DNA of 32,989 nt from Nonomuraea terrae (GTDB lineage: Bacteria > Actinomycetota > Actinomycetes > Streptosporangiales > Streptosporangiaceae). Of the stretch, positions 7,670 to 15,441 are shown piece after piece. The stretch covers positions 1 through 32,989 of the forward strand of contig NZ_SMKQ01000087.1 of assembly GCF_004348995.1 (NCBI RefSeq), in the 5' to 3' direction. Every line of letters starts with the position of its first letter. The stretch's first letter is position 1. The notes beneath the pieces were generated by a model, which worked only from the letters and a program-made list of their open reading frames with translations, was not told the DNA's origin and made no database searches. Position numbers and translations under genes: made by a program.

Positions 7670-9301
7670 CTACAACTGCCCTTCGTACTCCTTGCGCATG
7701 GCGTCGCCGGCGCTGCTTCGCCACGTCTTGACCAGGTCGTCCAGCGTGCTGATCGGCTTCCGTCCCTGCACGATCTCCTTCACCCCGTTGGTGAACGCCT
7801 TTTCGACGGCCGTGTTCTTCGAGGCGTGGGTGTTGGAGAACAGGCCGACGGTCGGGTTGAGCGTCGACTTCGCGAGCACCTTCGTCTGGTACGCGTGCTG
7901 CACGTCGGCGTCCTGCGACCGGCCCGGCTGGTAGATGACGGCCGGGGCGTCGGACAGGTAGCGGATCGGGACCGCCGTGTTCGTCAGGCCGGTCTGCGTG
8001 AGCGTGGGGTCGCCGTCGCCGTTGACCGTATGATCGACGCCCTCCTCGCCGAACACCCGGTAGACGTACTCCTCCGTGCCGAACGGGGCGGCCAGCCAGT
8101 TCAGCATCCGCAGGATCAGCTCGATCTTCTTGGGGTCGCTCTGCTTCTTCAGCCCGGTGATCGAGACGTTGGTCACGTAGCCCCGGAACCACGAAGCCAG
8201 TTCGCTGCCGTCACGGGTGTAGACGGGCATCAGAGCGAGCTTGAAATCCGGGTTCGAGGCGCCGTTCTGGATGTACGTGTTCCAGCCGAGGTAGCCGTCG
8301 AAGAAGTTCACCGCGACGGTTCCCGCCGCGAAGAGGTTCGCGGCCGGAAATTGGTCCGAGAACGCGTCGGGGTGCATGATGCCGGCCGACCACAGCTGGG
8401 CGAGGTCGGCGATTGCCTGCTTGTGCTCTTCGGTCTCGAACTGATGGACGAGCCGGCCGCCTTCCGCGCGCCAGCCGTTCGGCGCCCCGTTCATCATGAG
8501 CAGATATTGCTGCACCCCGTTCCAGTGGCCGAAGGCCCAGCGCCGCGCCTTCGGGTCGGTCAGGACCTTCGCGGTCTCGGTCAGCTCGGTGAGTCCCTTC
8601 GGCTCAGGTGACACACCGGCCGCCTCGAACAGGTCCTGGCGAATGAAGTGGTACACGCTGACCGCGCCACGCGGGATCGGTATGCCGTAGATCCCACCGT
8701 TGAACACGGTCGCCTTCCAGTGCTGGGTGGGGATGTTGGCAAGGTTCGGATACTTCTTGATCGCGTCGCCGGCAAGGTAGTCGTCCAGCCGGGTGAACTG
8801 CCTGTCCAGCAGCGCCGGCAAGTTGGACACCGGCCGCAGCTGCATGACGTCGGGCAGCTCGTTACCGGCGATCGTGGTGGCGAACTTCTGCTCGTAGTCG
8901 GCGGCAGGGACCATCTGAAGCTTCAAGTCGATGCCGAGCCGATCGTTCAAGCCGGCCCAATAGCTGTTCCTGTCGACGCCGGGCGGGACGGGCAAGTAGA
9001 TATGGCTCATCCCGTTGATCGTCTCGCCGTTCCCGGGCTTTTCCGGCACCGACTTGGGGCGTTGTTTGGGGAAATGGCGAAAGGCCGCCTCGACCCCTTC
9101 GGCGGTTGCCGGAAGGTCGGGTGTGATCCCCGCGTACGGGACGTACGCCGGCAGGACGACTTTGGCGTTCGACGCCACCGTGTTCGCTTGGCGCGCGGCA
9201 CCGCCGGTGCCGCATCCGGAGACCGATCCCATGCCCAGGAGCACCGCGGCTCCGCCTGTGCCCACCAGAAACGACCGGCGCCCAAATGCCCTCTCCGACA
9301 T
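7670..9301 (-). CDS. ABC transporter extracellular solute-binding lipoprotein (sugar type)
   Basis: This 543-residue protein captures the transported oligosaccharide outside the membrane. The start at ATG 9301 has an excellent AGGAGG site. The N-terminus has a twin-arginine signal (Arg8-Arg9 in FGRRSFLVG) followed by a hydrophobic stretch and a lipobox ending at Cys30 (SVSGC), so it is probably a Tat-exported lipoprotein. The mature part resembles the long LipO/YtcQ-type binding proteins that pair with LplB/LplC permeases (YEQKFATTIAGNELPDVM, GIPIPRG, RQDLFEAAGV). It is the last gene of operon B, 46 bases after the second permease. Ligand identity is inferred from the neighbouring GH106-like enzyme; a rhamnose-containing oligosaccharide is the simplest guess. 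Confidence 0.88.
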   Translation of the reverse strand: MSERAFGRRSFLVGTGGAAVLLGMGSVSGCGTGGAARQANTVASNAKVVLPAYVPYAGITPDLPATAEGVEAAFRHFPKQRPKSVPEKPGNGETINGMSHIYLPVPPGVDRNSYWAGLNDRLGIDLKLQMVPAADYEQKFATTIAGNELPDVMQLRPVSNLPALLDRQFTRLDDYLAGDAIKKYPNLANIPTQHWKATVFNGGIYGIPIPRGAVSVYHFIRQDLFEAAGVSPEPKGLTELTETAKVLTDPKARRWAFGHWNGVQQYLLMMNGAPNGWRAEGGRLVHQFETEEHKQAIADLAQLWSAGIMHPDAFSDQFPAANLFAAGTVAVNFFDGYLGWNTYIQNGASNPDFKLALMPVYTRDGSELASWFRGYVTNVSITGLKKQSDPKKIELILRMLNWLAAPFGTEEYVYRVFGEEGVDHTVNGDGDPTLTQTGLTNTAVPIRYLSDAPAVIYQPGRSQDADVQHAYQTKVLAKSTLNPTVGLFSNTHASKNTAVEKAFTNGVKEIVQGRKPISTLDDLVKTWRSSAGDAMRKEYEGQL

Positions 9302-9347
9302 TTCTTCCTCCTGTTGAATACCCGCGGCTGTTGGCCAGCCGTGCACG

Positions 9348-10268
9348 TCAACCTTTGACCGCGCCGGTCATGACTCCCTTGGCGAAGTGCCGCTGCAAGA
9401 AGGGATAGACGACCAGGATCGGAACCAGAGCGACAACCAGGATCGCCATTTGCAACGGAAGCTGCGGAGGCATGGCCTCGGCTCCGGCGCCGACCTGCTC
9501 ACCGCCGATGGTCGTCTGGTTCACCACATAGGTGCGCAGCACCAGAGACATCGGCCACTTGTCCGTGCTCTGGATGTACAGCATCGCGTTGAAGAACGCG
9601 TTCCAATAGCCAACGGCGTAGAACAGGCCGACGACGGCGAGGACCGCCTTGGACAGCGGCAGCACGATCTTGACCAAGGTGGTAGCGCTGGAGGCGCCCT
9701 CGACGGCCGCCGAGTCGAACAACTCGCGGGGCAGTCCCTGGAAGAAGGCCCGCATCACGACCACGTTGAAGGCGTTCACCATCACCGGCAAGATCAGCGA
9801 CCACCAGGAGTCCAGCAGACCGAGTTGCTTCACCATGAGGTAGCTGGGGATCAGCCCGGGGCTGAACAGGATGGCGCCGAGCACCAGCATCAGCATCGGC
9901 CGGGCACCGAACGCGCCACGCCTGGACAGCCAGTAGGCCAGCCCGGCGGTGGCGGCCAGCGACAACGCGGTCCCGACGACGGTGATCCCGACCGAGATGG
10001 CCACGGCTCGCGTGACCACTCCGCCGGACAAGATCGCCTGGTACGCGTCGAACGACACGCTCCCCGGCCACAGCACCATGCCGCCGCCGGAGTCGTTGAT
10101 CGTCTTCTGATCCGCGAGCGAGGTCGCGATCACCGACCAGAACGGGATGACGACCAGCAGGACGGAAACGCCCAGGGCGAGCGCCTTCGCCAGTTGCACC
10201 AGGGGGTTGGGCCGCTCCATCCACACCGGACGCTTGCCGGATCGTGCCTGGGCGGGCGACTTCTCCAT
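9348..10268 (-). CDS. Carbohydrate ABC transporter permease (LplC/MalG-like)
   Basis: This 306-residue inner-membrane permease has about six hydrophobic segments. The cytoplasmic EAA-type loop that docks the ATPase is visible as DSAAVEGASSATTLVKIVLP near residue 205. The C-terminus is the usual YPFLQRHFAKGVMTGAVKG. The start at ATG 10268 follows the stop codon of the first permease by 5 bases, so translation is probably coupled. No ATP-binding subunit is encoded in the window. CUT1-type systems of this kind in actinobacteria commonly share a single ATPase (MsiK type) encoded elsewhere. Confidence 0.92.
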   Translation of the reverse strand: MEKSPAQARSGKRPVWMERPNPLVQLAKALALGVSVLLVVIPFWSVIATSLADQKTINDSGGGMVLWPGSVSFDAYQAILSGGVVTRAVAISVGITVVGTALSLAATAGLAYWLSRRGAFGARPMLMLVLGAILFSPGLIPSYLMVKQLGLLDSWWSLILPVMVNAFNVVVMRAFFQGLPRELFDSAAVEGASSATTLVKIVLPLSKAVLAVVGLFYAVGYWNAFFNAMLYIQSTDKWPMSLVLRTYVVNQTTIGGEQVGAGAEAMPPQLPLQMAILVVALVPILVVYPFLQRHFAKGVMTGAVKG

Positions 10269-10273
10269 CGTGC

Positions 10274-11242
10274 TCACTTCTGGTAAACCCCCTGTTCTCC
10301 GAACATGTGGGCCAGCTTGTTCGCACCGATCACTATGAGGACCCCGACGACGCTTTTCACCAGGCCCGCCGCGGTGGCCATGCCCCAGTCGCCGCCGACG
10401 ATGCCGTAGTTGTAGACCCAGGTGTCCAGAACCTCGCTGGCCTCGGCCCCGACCGGGCCCTGCTGCAGGATGATCTGCTCGAAGCCGACCGACAGGCTGT
10501 CGCCGAGACGCAAGATCAGCAACAGGATGATGATCCCCTTCAGGGAGGGCAGCGTGATGTGCCAGAGCCGCTGCCGGCCGTTCGCGCCGTCGACCGCCGA
10601 GGCCTCGTACTGCTCCTGGTTGATCTGCGCGAGCGCGGCGAGGAAGATGATCGTTCCCCAGCCGGCGTCCTTCCAGATCACCTGCGAGGTGAGCAGCGCC
10701 TTGAACAGCTCGGGCACGCCGATGATCTCGATCATCGGCAGGTCGTTCTGCACCAGGAACGTGTTCAGCATGCCCGCGTTGCCGAGCATCTGCTGGAAGA
10801 TCGCGACCACGATCACCCACGACAGGAAGTGCGGCAGATAGAGAATCGACTGCAGGAGCCGCTTCAGCCGCTCACCGGCCAGGCTGTTCAGGAGCAGTGC
10901 CAGCAGCAACGGAACCGGGAACACGAAGATGGTCTGCACGACGGTCAGGATCAACGTGTTGGCGACGGCGGTCAGGAACGCCGGGTTTCCGTCCCAGAGG
11001 AACGAGAAGTTCTGCAGCCCGACGAACGGCGCCTCCGCGATGCCCAAGTAGGGCTCGTAGTCCTGGAACGCGATGATGTTGCCGAGCAGCGGAAGATACT
11101 GGAAAAGGATCAGGGCGGTCGCGCCCGGCACACCGAGCGCGACCAATAGTTTGTCCTGGCGTAGCCGCTGAAACCGCCGTGACGCCCGCGGGACCGCGGC
11201 GGTGCCGCCGGTCGTGGGCCTGTTGTCGACGATCATGGCCAT
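10274..11242 (-). CDS. Carbohydrate ABC transporter permease (LplB/MalF-like)
   Basis: This 322-residue inner-membrane permease has a basic cytoplasmic N-terminus, six predicted hydrophobic segments, and the EAA-type loop YEASAVDGANGRQRLWHITLP near residue 215. The N-terminal half (LLPLLGNIIAFQDY-like: QYLPLLGNIIAFQDYEPY, FVGLQNFSFLW) is typical of the LplB/YtcP-associated group that imports complex oligosaccharides. The start at ATG 11242 has GAGGAGG 5-7 bases upstream. It is the first intact gene of operon B. The predicted transcription start lies about 365 bases upstream, and the space between is taken up by the remnant of a WbsX-type gene. Confidence 0.92.
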   Translation of the reverse strand: MAMIVDNRPTTGGTAAVPRASRRFQRLRQDKLLVALGVPGATALILFQYLPLLGNIIAFQDYEPYLGIAEAPFVGLQNFSFLWDGNPAFLTAVANTLILTVVQTIFVFPVPLLLALLLNSLAGERLKRLLQSILYLPHFLSWVIVVAIFQQMLGNAGMLNTFLVQNDLPMIEIIGVPELFKALLTSQVIWKDAGWGTIIFLAALAQINQEQYEASAVDGANGRQRLWHITLPSLKGIIILLLILRLGDSLSVGFEQIILQQGPVGAEASEVLDTWVYNYGIVGGDWGMATAAGLVKSVVGVLIVIGANKLAHMFGEQGVYQK

Positions 11243-11302
11243 GGTGTCCTCCTCGCCCCGATCCGGCCAACGCGGGCTGATCCTGTTCCGCCGGCGTCCG
11301 GA

Positions 11303-11521
11303 TCAACTGCTCACAACCCGCCGGATCTGCTCCGGATGTCCGGCTTCGTGCTCCGTATCGGGCTGCAGGTGACGGCCCTTGGACCACTCGTCGCAGGCGT
11401 TGTGCCGGACCGAACAGCTCGGGGCGACGGGTCCCACCCGGCCGGCAAGGGTGGTGCCGTCTTTCTGCGGAAGAACCACATGTTCGCTGCGGCAATGTGG
11501 AGAGTGATATGCGTTGATCAT
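11303..11521 (-). pseudogene. Collapsed WbsX/GH99-like gene, now a 72-codon leader ORF of operon B
   Basis: The ORF keeps both ends of the protein encoded at 13838-15010. At its start, INAYHSPHCR lines up with VAAYYFPNYH of the intact copy. In the middle, GRVGPVAPSCSV lines up with VTVGWDPSPRTV. At the end, NACDEWSKGRHLQPDTEH and GHPEQIRRV line up with NAWNEWTEGSYLEPDTVY and GHLEQIRRV. The DNA is also visibly similar over the last ~100 bases. Roughly 300 codons of the barrel are missing, but the reading frame is still open and its ATG lies 88 bases after the predicted start of promoter B. It is either simple decay after duplication or a retained leader ORF ahead of the permease gene (61-base gap). 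Confidence 0.65.
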
Positions 11522-11614
11522 TATTTCTCGCTCATCGGCACTAAGCCCATCGGTGCACAATTCGAAGGCGCAGCCCTACCGGCGATGCCCGCGTCATTGC
11601 TGGGGTCTTGCTGG

Positions 11615-11680
11615 GATGTTATTGAGGAGTACCGAAGGGCACCATCAACAGAGTTGACCAAAACTAGGACAGGGTTGGCC
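11615..11680 (-). promoter_or_regulatory. Promoter module B: AraC-type operator plus -10 box
   Basis: Read leftward, the operator GGCCAACCCTGTCCTAGTTT (11680 to 11661) is followed after exactly 37 bases by AATAACATC (11623 to 11615). Here the 21-bp direct repeat is clearest: GGCCAACCCTGTCC recurs as GGTCAACTCTGTTG, with 10 of 14 positions matching. The second copy would abut the -35 position. The module should drive the permease/binding-protein operon. Confidence 0.75.
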
Positions 11681-11919
11681 TGAGTCGCAGGCAGACCTGG
11701 CCCCTGAGCGACACGCGCCCGCACGGTCGCACGCGACGGTGGCAACGTGGAACGGACGCCGCGGGAATTCAAGCCCCGCGATTTCCGGCAGTTTTTCGCG
11801 GCCGATCCTCCAGCCCTATCACGCTGGTTCGGGCCAGGAAACGGGTGAATGAAAAAAGGGTCGTGGTTCGATGCCGGCCTGCCGCATCGGTGGCCGAGTG
11901 CGCCCTGGTGGCGATCGAG
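11681..11919. other. Intergenic region between operons B and C
   Basis: This lies between operator B and the end of the DUF2264 gene. A short hairpin (CGCGGG/CCCGCG near 11762-11783, 9-base loop) may help end leftward transcription of operon C, but it is weak and has no T-run. I see no gene. Confidence 0.3.
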
Positions 11920-13779
11920 TCAGATGTGCTCGATCGCCCCGCCCGGCCACGTCACGACCAGCCGGCCGGAGCGGTCTGGCTCGACGGCCGGCCAGGTGGG
12001 CGCGCGGTCGCCCAAGCTGACCGCGACCACGTACCATCGATTCGATTCCGGGGCGTCGAACCGGCACCAGGGGACTTCCAGATCGGCACCGAACGCGGTT
12101 TCGACGGGATGAACGGTGGTGCCGGTCGACCCACCGTCCGTCAGCGGCGCAACCGCGCTCACGAGATCCGTCCTGGCCCCCGGCGCCGGCTTTCGCGGGA
12201 CCGCGAATCCGGACATCACCAAGGCCTCGGCCTGGACAGCGGACTCGATCCGCACCGCGCGCACCTCGACCGATCCACGCACCAGTGAGATGCAGGTCAG
12301 CTCGGGTCCGGTGTCGAACCCTTCAGCCGGCTCCGCTCGGGCGAATCTCGCCGGCTGCCGGCTCTCAGCTCGATGATCGTTGATGCTGATCAAGTCGATC
12401 AGCGGCCGCTGGGACCAGCGTCCGCTCTGGTCGATCAGCGCGACCTGGTTGTCCACGGCCTCCCCTGCCGACAACAGCGGCACGGGGGCGGTGGCGGTCG
12501 AGTAGCCGAACCGGTTGTAGAGCGGTCTCTCGCCCATCGGCACCGCACCGCTGTAATCGACGCCATGGTTGATCACCCGGACGATACCGTCCGAGGCGGT
12601 GCCGGAGACCAGCCAGCCGATCGGCCGGATCGCACCGACCCGATCCTCGAGGTCGATCGGAGCCGGCTGCTCGACATCCGCCCATACCGGATGGGATTCC
12701 GGCAGCACCAGCCCGGTCAGCCCAAGACTGGCAAAGTACGGCGAACCCGGCGATATGTACGACTCGCGCATCGCCTCGAATCGGCCGAGCCAGCCGGGGC
12801 TGAGCAGACCGTCTCCGTCGAACGCGCCTCGCTCGACGAAGTACTTGATGGCCCCCATACACGTACGACGAAGCCGGCCGGGCGAGTACGGATTGGCGTC
12901 GAAGACGGCTCCCGTCCACAGCGCGCCGACCGCCGCGTGGCGGTACACCAGGGACCGGCCCTGATAGAGCGGCGCGCCGTCCGCACCGAACAGCTCTCCC
13001 GCGCCGGCCAGATACGCCTTGAGCCGCTCGGCGTACAAGGCCTGACGCTCGGCTATTCCCGGCTCCCCGGCTGAGATGCGGCAGTACCACAACGAGAACT
13101 GCTGCATCACCCAGCCGGCGTACCAGTCGATGTTGCCGCCGCGCCCGTCCGGCCGGTTGTCGCTGTACCAGCCGTCGGCCAGATAGCAGGTGTCCAGGAA
13201 CTCGAGGTTCTCCTCGATCTTCGCCTGGTCGTACGGGCCACCGACCGAACGCAGGAAAGCGTGGGTCACGTTCTGGAACCACTGCCAGTTGCTGTCGGGG
13301 TACCAGGCGCCGACGGAGCCCGCCAGCCAATCGACCACCTGTTCCCGCACTCGGGGCGTCAGGTTGTCCCAGATCCATCGACGCGACTCGTGCAACGCGA
13401 TCGCGATCAGCGCCGCCTCGACCCTCGCCTGCTGGGCATCCGCGAGCGACGGCCAGCGCTCCGCGGACGCTGGATCGGTGCCGGTGGCCAGGCCACGCGC
13501 GTACCAGCCGGCATGGTCATGCGGATCGGACTCCGCTGCCGACAGCCGGAAACCGGCCGCGAGGAACGAACGTGCGAACGCCTCCAGCCCGCCGACGATC
13601 GGTCCCGCGTCAGACGGCGGTCCAGGAAGGTCGAACCGCGCGTGGCCGGGGGTCGACCAGGGCCGCAACGCCAGCAGCGACCGGTCGGCGAGGTACAGCA
13701 GGTGCCGCCGCGTCCAGCCGGTGTAGGGGGAAAGCCGGCGATCGTCGTCCGGCGATCGCGGATCGGCATCGCCGCTCAT
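11920..13779 (-). CDS. DUF2264 domain-containing protein
   Basis: This 619-residue protein is recognisable as the DUF2264 family from LSPYTGWTRRHLLYLADRSL, WIWDNLTPRVREQVVDWL, WYPDSNWQWFQNVTHAFLR, YLADGWYSDNRPDGRGGNIDWYAGWVMQ and FDANPYSPGRLRRTCMGAIKYF. The family is predicted to form an alpha/alpha barrel like polysaccharide hydrolases or lyases and commonly sits beside rhamnosidase and rhamnogalacturonan genes; the reaction is not established as far as I know. No signal peptide is seen, so it probably acts in the cytoplasm. It follows the WbsX-type gene by 58 bases, so it is the second gene of operon C. The start is uncertain: ATG 13779 has only a distant GAGAGG, and GTG 13824 would overlap the spacer. 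Confidence 0.85.
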   Translation of the reverse strand: MSGDADPRSPDDDRRLSPYTGWTRRHLLYLADRSLLALRPWSTPGHARFDLPGPPSDAGPIVGGLEAFARSFLAAGFRLSAAESDPHDHAGWYARGLATGTDPASAERWPSLADAQQARVEAALIAIALHESRRWIWDNLTPRVREQVVDWLAGSVGAWYPDSNWQWFQNVTHAFLRSVGGPYDQAKIEENLEFLDTCYLADGWYSDNRPDGRGGNIDWYAGWVMQQFSLWYCRISAGEPGIAERQALYAERLKAYLAGAGELFGADGAPLYQGRSLVYRHAAVGALWTGAVFDANPYSPGRLRRTCMGAIKYFVERGAFDGDGLLSPGWLGRFEAMRESYISPGSPYFASLGLTGLVLPESHPVWADVEQPAPIDLEDRVGAIRPIGWLVSGTASDGIVRVINHGVDYSGAVPMGERPLYNRFGYSTATAPVPLLSAGEAVDNQVALIDQSGRWSQRPLIDLISINDHRAESRQPARFARAEPAEGFDTGPELTCISLVRGSVEVRAVRIESAVQAEALVMSGFAVPRKPAPGARTDLVSAVAPLTDGGSTGTTVHPVETAFGADLEVPWCRFDAPESNRWYVVAVSLGDRAPTWPAVEPDRSGRLVVTWPGGAIEHI

Positions 13780-13837
13780 CGGACAGCCACATCCTCTCGT
13801 TGTCCTGTCAAGTCGGTGGTCCACGGCCTGGCGCGGC

Positions 13838-15010
13838 CTACTGCGCGCTGCCGGCCCGGGCGGCGGACTGTTCGGGCCGGTGCGGCGTCCCGAATACCCG
13901 GCGGATCTGCTCGAGGTGTCCGTATCCGTACACGGTGTCGGGCTCCAGGTAACTGCCTTCGGTCCACTCGTTCCAGGCGTTGATGGTCACCAGCGGAGCC
14001 TGGGTCTTCTCCGCGAACGCGCGTATCTTCTCCAGCGCTCGCCCGAACTGTTCAGGAGTGGCGTCGGAAATGATGTTGGTGTGCGGGTAGCCGAGGCGCG
14101 GGTTGTAGCGGTCCGACTGGACCGTCCGGGGTGACGGGTCCCATCCGACCGTCACGTTGGGGAAGTACGGCTGATCGTACTTGGCGGCGAAGGTCCCCCA
14201 GCCCTTCTCGGCTTCGGCCAGGATGTCGGCGTACGGAGTGAGGAGCGTCGGCATCGCGTGGTGATGCACCCATACGTACGACGTCACGCTGTCGAACCCC
14301 AACCGGCTCACGAGCGTCGCGCCGTCGATCGCGACGCCATCCTGGGGAAGGACCTGCTGTTCCCGGGCGATGGCGTTGAGGTGTATCTCCGGGAACCCCG
14401 CGCGGGCTGCACGCTCGCGCAGGTCGTCCAGCGCGGCCCTGGCACGGTCGACACCGCCGAGGCCCTCCAGCAGCGTCGGCAGGTCGTAGATCGACAGATA
14501 GGGCCGGTCATCGAGCCGCAGGTAGGCCGGGTGACTGAAGTACCGCTCCAGCAGATAGTCCGTCGCCGCCACGAACTGCTGGGCGTCGACGCTGCCGGAC
14601 TCCAGGTAGGTGGCCGGCGTCGCGGACTTCCACGGATGAATGTTGCTCCAGTGATGATTCGCCCACATGACCGCGAACTTCATGTCATCGGCCGTCACGT
14701 TCGGCATGAACGCGGACTCCAACGGCCGCTCCAGGTAAGGACGACCGCTGTACCAGTACCAGTCGAAGAGGAAGGCGCCGACACCGTGCTCGGTGGCCAT
14801 CGCGATCTTGGCCGCCATCACGGCCGGATCAGCCTCATCCTGGTAGCCATGGAGCGGAACGCGGGGCTGTTCGTGCCCCTCGAACCGCTGAGTCGCCCGC
14901 TTCACCAACTCCCACTCGGTCCACCCCTCGCCATGCCACTGCTCGTTGCGCGGATCAATGTGGTAGTTCGGGAAGTAGTATGCGGCGACCGTCACGTCAG
15001 GCTCCGTCAT
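13838..15010 (-). CDS. GH99-like / WbsX-type protein
   Basis: This 390-residue cytoplasmic protein opens with VTVAAYYFPNYHIDPRNEQWHG..WTEWELVKRA. It continues with GVGAFLFDWYWYSG, VMWANHHWSNIHPW, TSYVWVHHHAMP, TVGWDPSPRT and ends NAWNEWTEGSYLEPD. These are the conserved blocks of the WbsX/glycosyltransferase-like family (PF14307), which is related to GH99 endo-mannosidases, and the Trp/Glu-rich ends suggest a glycosidase-type active site. The substrate is unknown. Longer ORF starts exist (15091, 15073), but they fall within or before promoter C, whose predicted transcription start is about 15074. ATG 15010 is therefore preferred although its ribosome site is weak. It heads operon C, and a collapsed paralogue heads operon B. 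Confidence 0.82.
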   Translation of the reverse strand: MTEPDVTVAAYYFPNYHIDPRNEQWHGEGWTEWELVKRATQRFEGHEQPRVPLHGYQDEADPAVMAAKIAMATEHGVGAFLFDWYWYSGRPYLERPLESAFMPNVTADDMKFAVMWANHHWSNIHPWKSATPATYLESGSVDAQQFVAATDYLLERYFSHPAYLRLDDRPYLSIYDLPTLLEGLGGVDRARAALDDLRERAARAGFPEIHLNAIAREQQVLPQDGVAIDGATLVSRLGFDSVTSYVWVHHHAMPTLLTPYADILAEAEKGWGTFAAKYDQPYFPNVTVGWDPSPRTVQSDRYNPRLGYPHTNIISDATPEQFGRALEKIRAFAEKTQAPLVTINAWNEWTEGSYLEPDTVYGYGHLEQIRRVFGTPHRPEQSAARAGSAQ

Positions 15011-15079
15011 ATCCGACGTCTGTCGCTGCGAATCAGGCCGGTTTCCCACGGCTGCGTCTCGTCGCTCTGGCATGAGTGC

Positions 15080-15145
15080 GATGTTATTCACGGGAACCTG
15101 GCCGCACCTTTGCGTGGATTGAGGAAAAGTAGGACAAAGTTTGTC
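15080..15145 (-). promoter_or_regulatory. Promoter module C: AraC-type operator plus -10 box
   Basis: Read leftward, the operator GACAAACTTTGTCCTACTTT (15145 to 15126) is followed after exactly 37 bases by AATAACATC (15088 to 15080). The operator contains a perfect 6+1+6 palindrome, GACAAA-C-TTTGTC. A further CAA core lies 21 bp from the first. The predicted transcription start is near 15074, 64 bases before the WbsX-type gene. Confidence 0.75.
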
Positions 15146-15441
15146 GATCGCACGCCAGAGCAGGGCCGTGCGTCAGGAGGCGTCATCCGCCCTGGCTCCG
15201 AGAACGGCCGCAGGACCTCTGCCGGCCAGTGGTGCGCGCTTCGGCGTCGCTAACGGGTCACGAAAGTCCGATTATCGCTCAACCTGGTGCTAACGGCGGC
15301 GGTTGTGCGCGGTTAGTGTCCGTAACACGAATTTACCCGGGCTTCACGGCCCTCTCCTGGTGCTGTGCAACAGAGCCGGTTCCGCTGCGGTGAGCAGTAG
15401 CGATCAGGGTGTCATCCGTGTCGGATGGATGGAGGTCAGTC
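15146..15441. promoter_or_regulatory. Upstream region of the exported GH99-like gene; possible variant operator
   Basis: This lies between operator C and the rightward gene at 15442. At 15277-15292, GCTCAACCTGGTGCTA matches 12 or 13 of 16 positions of the operator consensus (GGYCAAYYYYGTCCTA), this time on the plus strand. The 21-bp CAA partner and the 37-bp spacing to AATAACATC are absent. A TAACAC at 15323 could be a -10. I treat control of this gene by the same regulator as possible, not shown. Confidence 0.3.

Noticed and set aside
11762..11783. Strong terminator for operon C
   Set aside because: The hairpin is only 6 bp with a 9-base loop and no T-run, so it is kept only as a weak remark.
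15011..15091. Upstream starts (15091 or 15073) for the WbsX-type gene
   Set aside because: They would place the initiation codon inside or ahead of promoter module C, whose -10 box is shared with two other operons.
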